From Rhynchopus sp. YZ270_cl-10 (lineage: Eukaryota; Euglenozoa; Diplonemea; Diplonemida; Diplonemidae): DNA of 64,000 nt. Position 1 is the first letter of the stretch. Each line of letters begins with the position of its first letter. The notes beneath the pieces are model-generated. The model searched no databases. It worked only from the letters and a program-made list of their open reading frames with translations, and had not been told where the DNA came from. A program made the translations under genes and the position numbers. Below are positions 59,903-64,000 of this stretch, one piece after another. The stretch lies in assembly GCA_964035575.1 (NCBI GenBank), contig OZ037838.1, positions 1,798,001-1,862,000 of the forward strand, written 5' to 3'.

Positions 59903-62900
59903 GGTGTTGGAAGACGTAGCTGGCTGCAACGACGAGAACAGCTGGAAGAGGCTTTGCATGTTCGCAAAACTCGTGTTGTCCAGAAAACGGGGAGGTGCGA
60001 ACATCAACAAGAAGGTGGTGGCACAGCGGGAGGCGGAGGTGACAGAGTGGTCGCAGGGGGAAATTGCGGCGATGTGGTCTGCAGCGACTCGATCTCTTCC
60101 TGGGCGTGGGCCGGGCAAGGAGCGGAAGGAGCCGACGAAGGAGGAGAGGGAGAAAGCGTGTGTCACTGAAGTCCGGAACGGTAGGCTCGCAGCAGGGATG
60201 AGTCGTCTCCACAAAGGCGGTACTGCGCCCGTTACGACAGAGACGACAGCGAAGCTGAGGGCGAAGCACCCGGAGGAGGCCCCACAGGTGGCAAACACCA
60301 CTGCGCACGTTGCCCTCGAACCCCTGAAGCCCATCGACGCCCTGAAGGCCATCAAGAGCATGTCGAAGGGATCATCACCAGGCCCATTCGGTCTCAGGGG
60401 CGACCATTTGAAGGAATGGATGGTCAAACACCCTGACCTCAACCTCCTCCCCCTCATGACGCTAGTCCTGGACCTATTGCGAAGAGGCCAGGCCCCACCT
60501 GAGGCAGCAGAATTTCTTGCCGGAGCCACGCTCGTCGCCCTGAAGAAAGGTGAAACGGATGTCCGCCCCATATCTGCAGGCAACACACTTCGTCGGGTGG
60601 TGAGCAAGATTGAAGTGGGATCAGTCCGGACGCAGGCGCGGGACAAGCTTCTCCCTGGTCGCCAAGTAGGGGTGGCGGTGGATGGTGGACTGGAGGCTGC
60701 TACAATGGTGGTGGCGGATTACGTGAAACGCAACCTAGGGAAGAACAAGGTGATAGTCCTCGTGGACTATGAAAACGCTTTCAACAGCATCCACCGGTCC
60801 ACCTTCCTCGCGGCTACTCGAAAGTACCTCCCCACCATCTCCCCATGGATCGAGTGGTGTTACGGCAGGCCGACTTCCCTCCTGCACGGCGACGACCTCA
60901 TCCAGTCGCAACGAGGGGCACAGCAGGGTGACCCGGCAGGACCGCTTCTTTTCTCCCTAGGGATCAAGGAACTGACGGAGGAGGTGAAGGCGATGCCGGG
61001 GATTGATGCCAGCTTGTGGTACCTGGACGACGGGACCATCATGGGCCCACCCGAAGCAGTGGGACGGGCGTTGAAGCTGGTGCAGGAGCGGAGCCTGGAG
61101 ATGGGTCTGCGGGTGAAGCTGGCGAAATGCGAGGTGATTGCGCTAGGACAGCAGACGCCACGTGACCTAGCACAGGCGGGCTTGCCAGTGTGTGCCCATG
61201 GATACCCGGACGACGGTGCGTGCGCAGCATGTGAGGGCAAGGCCATGAAGGTGCAGTACGGTGGGTTCGCGTTCTTGGGGGCGCCTATCGGTGACGACGA
61301 GTTTTGCGAGTCCTACATGGACAAGCAGGTGAAGGAGTTCGCTGAGCAGCTCCGCCTCCTCAAGGACCTCAAGGACGTACAGGTCGGGTTGACGCTTCTT
61401 CGCCAGTGTGAAGGCTTCGCGAGGATGGTGTTTTACATGCGTGCTATCGGACATGCGTGTACTCATCAGTACCTCAAGGAGTACGACAAGGAGGTCGACG
61501 CTGCGCTCGCCTCGTTGATGGGTGACACGGAAGGGCTTCTCCCAGAGATGGCACGTCGTCAGGCAGCACTTCCCTGCAGAGCTGGAGGCATGGGAGTCCG
61601 TCGCATCCGTGACCACTGGACGGCCGCGGCGATGGGGTCGCGGAGCGGGCTACATGAGTTGTGTAAGGTGCTAGACCCGGAGTTCCAATGGGATGCGGAA
61701 GGGTGGAAAGAGACTGCGACGGAGCACAACCGACATGTAGCAGAAGCAGACAAAGTAGACCCTCTGGTGAGACCAGCCACCCCTGTGCGACAAAGGGAGC
61801 TATCGGCAGGAATCCTCGAAGAACAGCTGCGGCGACTGTACCTGGAGGGTGATGCGGCTGATCGGGCACGGATGAACTCCCTCTCCCTTCCGCATGCAGG
61901 CGCGTGGCTCATGGCGCCCCCAACGTGGGAACACCACATCCCCCCGGAGCAGTTCCAGGCGGTCTGCAGGATCCGCATGCACCTACCTCTCTTCGCAGAC
62001 GGGGTCCAGTGCAGGCAGTGTGGGCAGGCCATGGACGCGAGAGGCGACCACATTTTCGCCTGCAAGATGGGAGGACACCGCATTCTGAGGCACAACGCAG
62101 TACGCGACTTCGTCTACTCCGTTGCGAACGAAGCAGGTCTAGGCCCCACTCTCGAACCCCAACACCTGGTACTGGGGAACAAGAAGCCAGCAGACCTCTT
62201 CCTGTCCACGGGGGTGGGCGAGTCGCGGGGGCGGGCCATTGACGTGACAGTGTGGACCCCGACGTGCAAGTCGATGGTGCAGGGTGCTGCGGTGGCCAAG
62301 GGGTACACGGCAACGAAGGCGGAGGCGGCGAAGAGGGGGAAGCACCAGGCCGCCTGCATTGCTGCACGGATCACCTTCACTCCATTCGCATTGGAGACGA
62401 CGGGAGGGTTCGGGCCTGCGGCATCCACAATCTGGACGCAAATGCTACGCTTCGCAGCCGACAGGAAGCTGGGCAGCAAGCAGGAGATGTCGCGTCGTTG
62501 GGCGTGGGGGATGGGCACTACGCTGCAGCGGATGATTGGCAAGTCAGCGATGGACAGAGGGTGTCTGCGCGGGGACACAGCAGGCGCGCTCAGGGAGAGG
62601 ATAGAGGTGGACGTCGCGCCGTTGCCAGGTGAGGACGAACACTTCCGACTTCCTCCCGACCACCTGCCTCCCATAGATAATGCACCAGACGACGGTCTAT
62701 TCGATATCGACGTGTCCGCACTGAACCCCGAAGAGCCTGCGGAGCACCCTGACCCTCCACCTTGCCCTAACCCGGCGGATGGGAGCGCAACTCGACCACA
62801 GACGTTCCACGAAGAACGTTGGAACACCCTCGGGATGACAGTCCCAACGGTAACAGTGCCGTTCACTGTCGGGGACTGCGCCTTTGATGCAGTCAGGTGG

Positions 62901-64000
62901 CTGCTACGGGAGTGGAGGGACATCTCCTCTGGGGACCTGCGGAAGCTTGCAGTGACGAGGGTCAAGCAGGACAGGGACCTGGCGAACTCGGCGGAACCGA
63001 CTTTCGGGTCGTGGGTGCGCTGGATGAGCGTGGAGGGGAGTCCGGACACTCGTTCGTGGGCGGACGTGACGGCGTTGGCTGGTCTCTCCCGTGCATTACA
63101 GATAGTTGTGGCGGTGGTGCGGGCGGACAGCAAGACGACATTCCTGAGACCGGCGGCAGCCCCACGAGGTGCGATAGCCCTGCTACACGAAGGACCGGTG
63201 GGCGCCGGGCACTACTCCCCTCTAGTGGTAGGTGCAGTGGCGATGGAGATGATGATGAAGATGGAGCCACAAATCCCCCCTGTGGAGATGCAGTGCATGA
63301 ACACCGGAACGCTGTCGTACATGGGTGACAGGCAGGATAGAGACGGAGAGATGGTGACGTGTGAGGGCTGCGCTGCGGTATTCGAGGACAGCATTGCACA
63401 TTGGTTCTGTTCGGCGTGCCCACTCAAGTGGTGTACTAATGAGGCCTGCGCAGGGGAGGGCGCTAAATGTGCAGCACGCAGGCGCAGAGCCACCACCACT
63501 CCTTCAACATCGACCACCAGCCAGGGAGGTAGCTTTTACAACAACAGCAACCCAGCACCCCCACTGGCCGAGGTAGAGATTAAGGAAGAGGAGTTGGATG
63601 AGGCCTTCGAGTCCAGCCGCATGGAGATGGAAAGGCGCAGCAACAGCAACAGCAACAGCAACAACAACAACAACAGCAACAACAACAACGACACCAACAA
63701 CGACACCAACACTGACAACAACGACGACGACGTTGCCGACACCAACCACGACACTAACATGACCGAGAACGCCGCACCGACAATGACCGCAATGAGGACC
63801 AGCTTTCAACAACAAAAGCCATCAGCTATCCTGTGCGAATTAAAGGAGGGGTCGGCCAAAAAAGGTGCATGGAAGGAAGCATCCGCCAGGAAGAGGAGGG
63901 AACAGGCGGAGCAGCGCGTCGCCGAAAAACGCGCAGAGAAGGCTGCGGCCAAAAGGCGAGCACCCACCGCCCACCCAGCAGGATCTGACGCCCCTGTGGA
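58985..64000 (+). mobile_element. Non-LTR retrotransposon (LINE) with RT, restriction-like endonuclease and two OTU-like domains; 3' end beyond window
   Basis: The base composition changes from AT-rich to GC-rich near 58985-58995, where protein similarity starts abruptly, so the copy is probably 5'-truncated there. Protein order: OTU-like protease 1 (59012-59385), C2H2-type zinc finger plus CxxC knuckles (59531-59735), RT (~60300-61250), CCHC knuckle and restriction-like endonuclease (62010-62400), OTU-like protease 2 (62850-63235), a Cys-rich finger (63360-63486), an Asn/Ser/Asp tract and a basic tail. The RT-endonuclease order is that of the R2/NeSL/CRE-type branch. One frameshift lies near 59900. 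No 3' UTR, poly-A or target duplication can be seen because the window ends inside the ORF. Confidence 0.85.
59904..64000 (+). CDS. LINE ORF, main part: reverse transcriptase, endonuclease, second OTU-like domain (open to window end)
   Basis: Open in one frame from 59625 past the window end. It makes sense from ~59904 ('VLEDVAGCNDENSWKRLCMF'), in direct continuation of the upstream frame. RT motif A is 'VLVDYENAFNSI' (Asp 60765), motif B 'QRGAQQGDPAGPLLFS' (QGDP at 60924), motif C 'WYLDDGTIMG' (Asp pair 61026-61031) and motif D 'GLRVKLAKCEV'; all catalytic Asp residues are present. The endonuclease part has 'CRQC', then His and Cys (62010-62063), 'RHNAVRDF', 'KPADLF' and 'IDVTVW'. OTU-like domain 2 has 'VGDCAFDAVRWL' (Cys 62877-62879) and 'GAGHYSPLV' (His 63210-63212). 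Then come 'CEGC...CSAC...CTNEAC' and an Asn-rich tract. The product would copy RNA at a nicked target; the proteases' substrate is unknown. Confidence 0.85.
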   Translation, partial: MLEDVAGCNDENSWKRLCMFAKLVLSRKRGGANINKKVVAQREAEVTEWSQGEIAAMWSAATRSLPGRGPGKERKEPTKEEREKACVTEVRNGRLAAGMSRLHKGGTAPVTTETTAKLRAKHPEEAPQVANTTAHVALEPLKPIDALKAIKSMSKGSSPGPFGLRGDHLKEWMVKHPDLNLLPLMTLVLDLLRRGQAPPEAAEFLAGATLVALKKGETDVRPISAGNTLRRVVSKIEVGSVRTQARDKLLPGRQVGVAVDGGLEAATMVVADYVKRNLGKNKVIVLVDYENAFNSIHRSTFLAATRKYLPTISPWIEWCYGRPTSLLHGDDLIQSQRGAQQGDPAGPLLFSLGIKELTEEVKAMPGIDASLWYLDDGTIMGPPEAVGRALKLVQERSLEMGLRVKLAKCEVIALGQQTPRDLAQAGLPVCAHGYPDDGACAACEGKAMKVQYGGFAFLGAPIGDDEFCESYMDKQVKEFAEQLRLLKDLKDVQVGLTLLRQCEGFARMVFYMRAIGHACTHQYLKEYDKEVDAALASLMGDTEGLLPEMARRQAALPCRAGGMGVRRIRDHWTAAAMGSRSGLHELCKVLDPEFQWDAEGWKETATEHNRHVAEADKVDPLVRPATPVRQRELSAGILEEQLRRLYLEGDAADRARMNSLSLPHAGAWLMAPPTWEHHIPPEQFQAVCRIRMHLPLFADGVQCRQCGQAMDARGDHIFACKMGGHRILRHNAVRDFVYSVANEAGLGPTLEPQHLVLGNKKPADLFLSTGVGESRGRAIDVTVWTPTCKSMVQGAAVAKGYTATKAEAAKRGKHQAACIAARITFTPFALETTGGFGPAASTIWTQMLRFAADRKLGSKQEMSRRWAWGMGTTLQRMIGKSAMDRGCLRGDTAGALRERIEVDVAPLPGEDEHFRLPPDHLPPIDNAPDDGLFDIDVSALNPEEPAEHPDPPPCPNPADGSATRPQTFHEERWNTLGMTVPTVTVPFTVGDCAFDAVRWLLREWRDISSGDLRKLAVTRVKQDRDLANSAEPTFGSWVRWMSVEGSPDTRSWADVTALAGLSRALQIVVAVVRADSKTTFLRPAAAPRGAIALLHEGPVGAGHYSPLVVGAVAMEMMMKMEPQIPPVEMQCMNTGTLSYMGDRQDRDGEMVTCEGCAAVFEDSIAHWFCSACPLKWCTNEACAGEGAKCAARRRRATTTPSTSTTSQGGSFYNNSNPAPPLAEVEIKEEELDEAFESSRMEMERRSNSNSNSNNNNNSNNNNDTNNDTNTDNNDDDVADTNHDTNMTENAAPTMTAMRTSFQQQKPSAILCELKEGSAKKGAWKEASARKRREQAEQRVAEKRAEKAAAKRRAPTAHPAGSDAPV

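Noticed and set aside
59625-64000. Retroviral or LTR-element origin of the reverse transcriptase
   Set aside because: RT motifs (YLDD with R2-like surroundings), the CCHC knuckle plus restriction-like endonuclease after RT, and the absence of protease-integrase order or terminal repeats place it with non-LTR elements.

Overview
The window looks like nuclear DNA of a unicellular eukaryote. Coding DNA is GC-rich and intronless, and one gene runs 10.3 kb without an intron. All supported genes lie on the + strand. They are separated by long AT-rich tracts full of palindromes, microsatellites and transposon debris. Each receptor gene starts 14-17 nt after a conserved pyrimidine tract ending in CAG, as expected of a spliced-leader acceptor. 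Near-identical genes stand in arrays, and the receptors carry a class III cyclase-like domain. Together these features suggest Euglenozoa (kinetoplastid or diplonemid-like). That is an inference; dinoflagellates, perkinsids or another protist remain possible.

1-17 kb: the 3' end of one giant secreted-protein gene (1-696), then a complete second copy (2558-12823, 3421 aa). The flanks of both copies are duplicated. The first receptor gene (14646-17078) follows.

17-28.5 kb: a non-coding tract with a 1.8 kb foldback transposon bearing a 9-bp target duplication (17265-19070), short GGTGTGGCTG hairpins, a 548-bp-arm palindrome (23023-24241), an orphan copy of a receptor 3' flank, and a second 1.8 kb inverted-repeat element (25445-27240).

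28.5-36 kb: two nearly identical receptor genes (28817-31228 and 33468-35906) inside a segmental duplication.

36-58.5 kb: repeat-dominated DNA holding one more receptor gene (49494-51932). It contains five arrays of one 8-bp satellite, a GGTCCC hexamer array, a 9-bp array, palindromes of 0.8 kb and 2.6 kb, and an array of hairpins built on GCGAAGC.

58.9-64 kb: a GC-rich non-LTR retrotransposon (LINE) of the type with a restriction-like endonuclease. It carries a complete RT core and two OTU-like cysteine-protease domains, one on each side of the RT-endonuclease. It has one frameshift and runs off the window end.

The four receptor paralogues share an N-terminal anchor, a large ectodomain, a second membrane segment and a cyclase-like domain that lacks its catalytic residues. 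They look like catalytically dead, surface-exposed sensors. The giant protein is secreted and β-rich. Both families sit downstream of related leader DNA and may be co-expressed, but nothing here proves that they interact.
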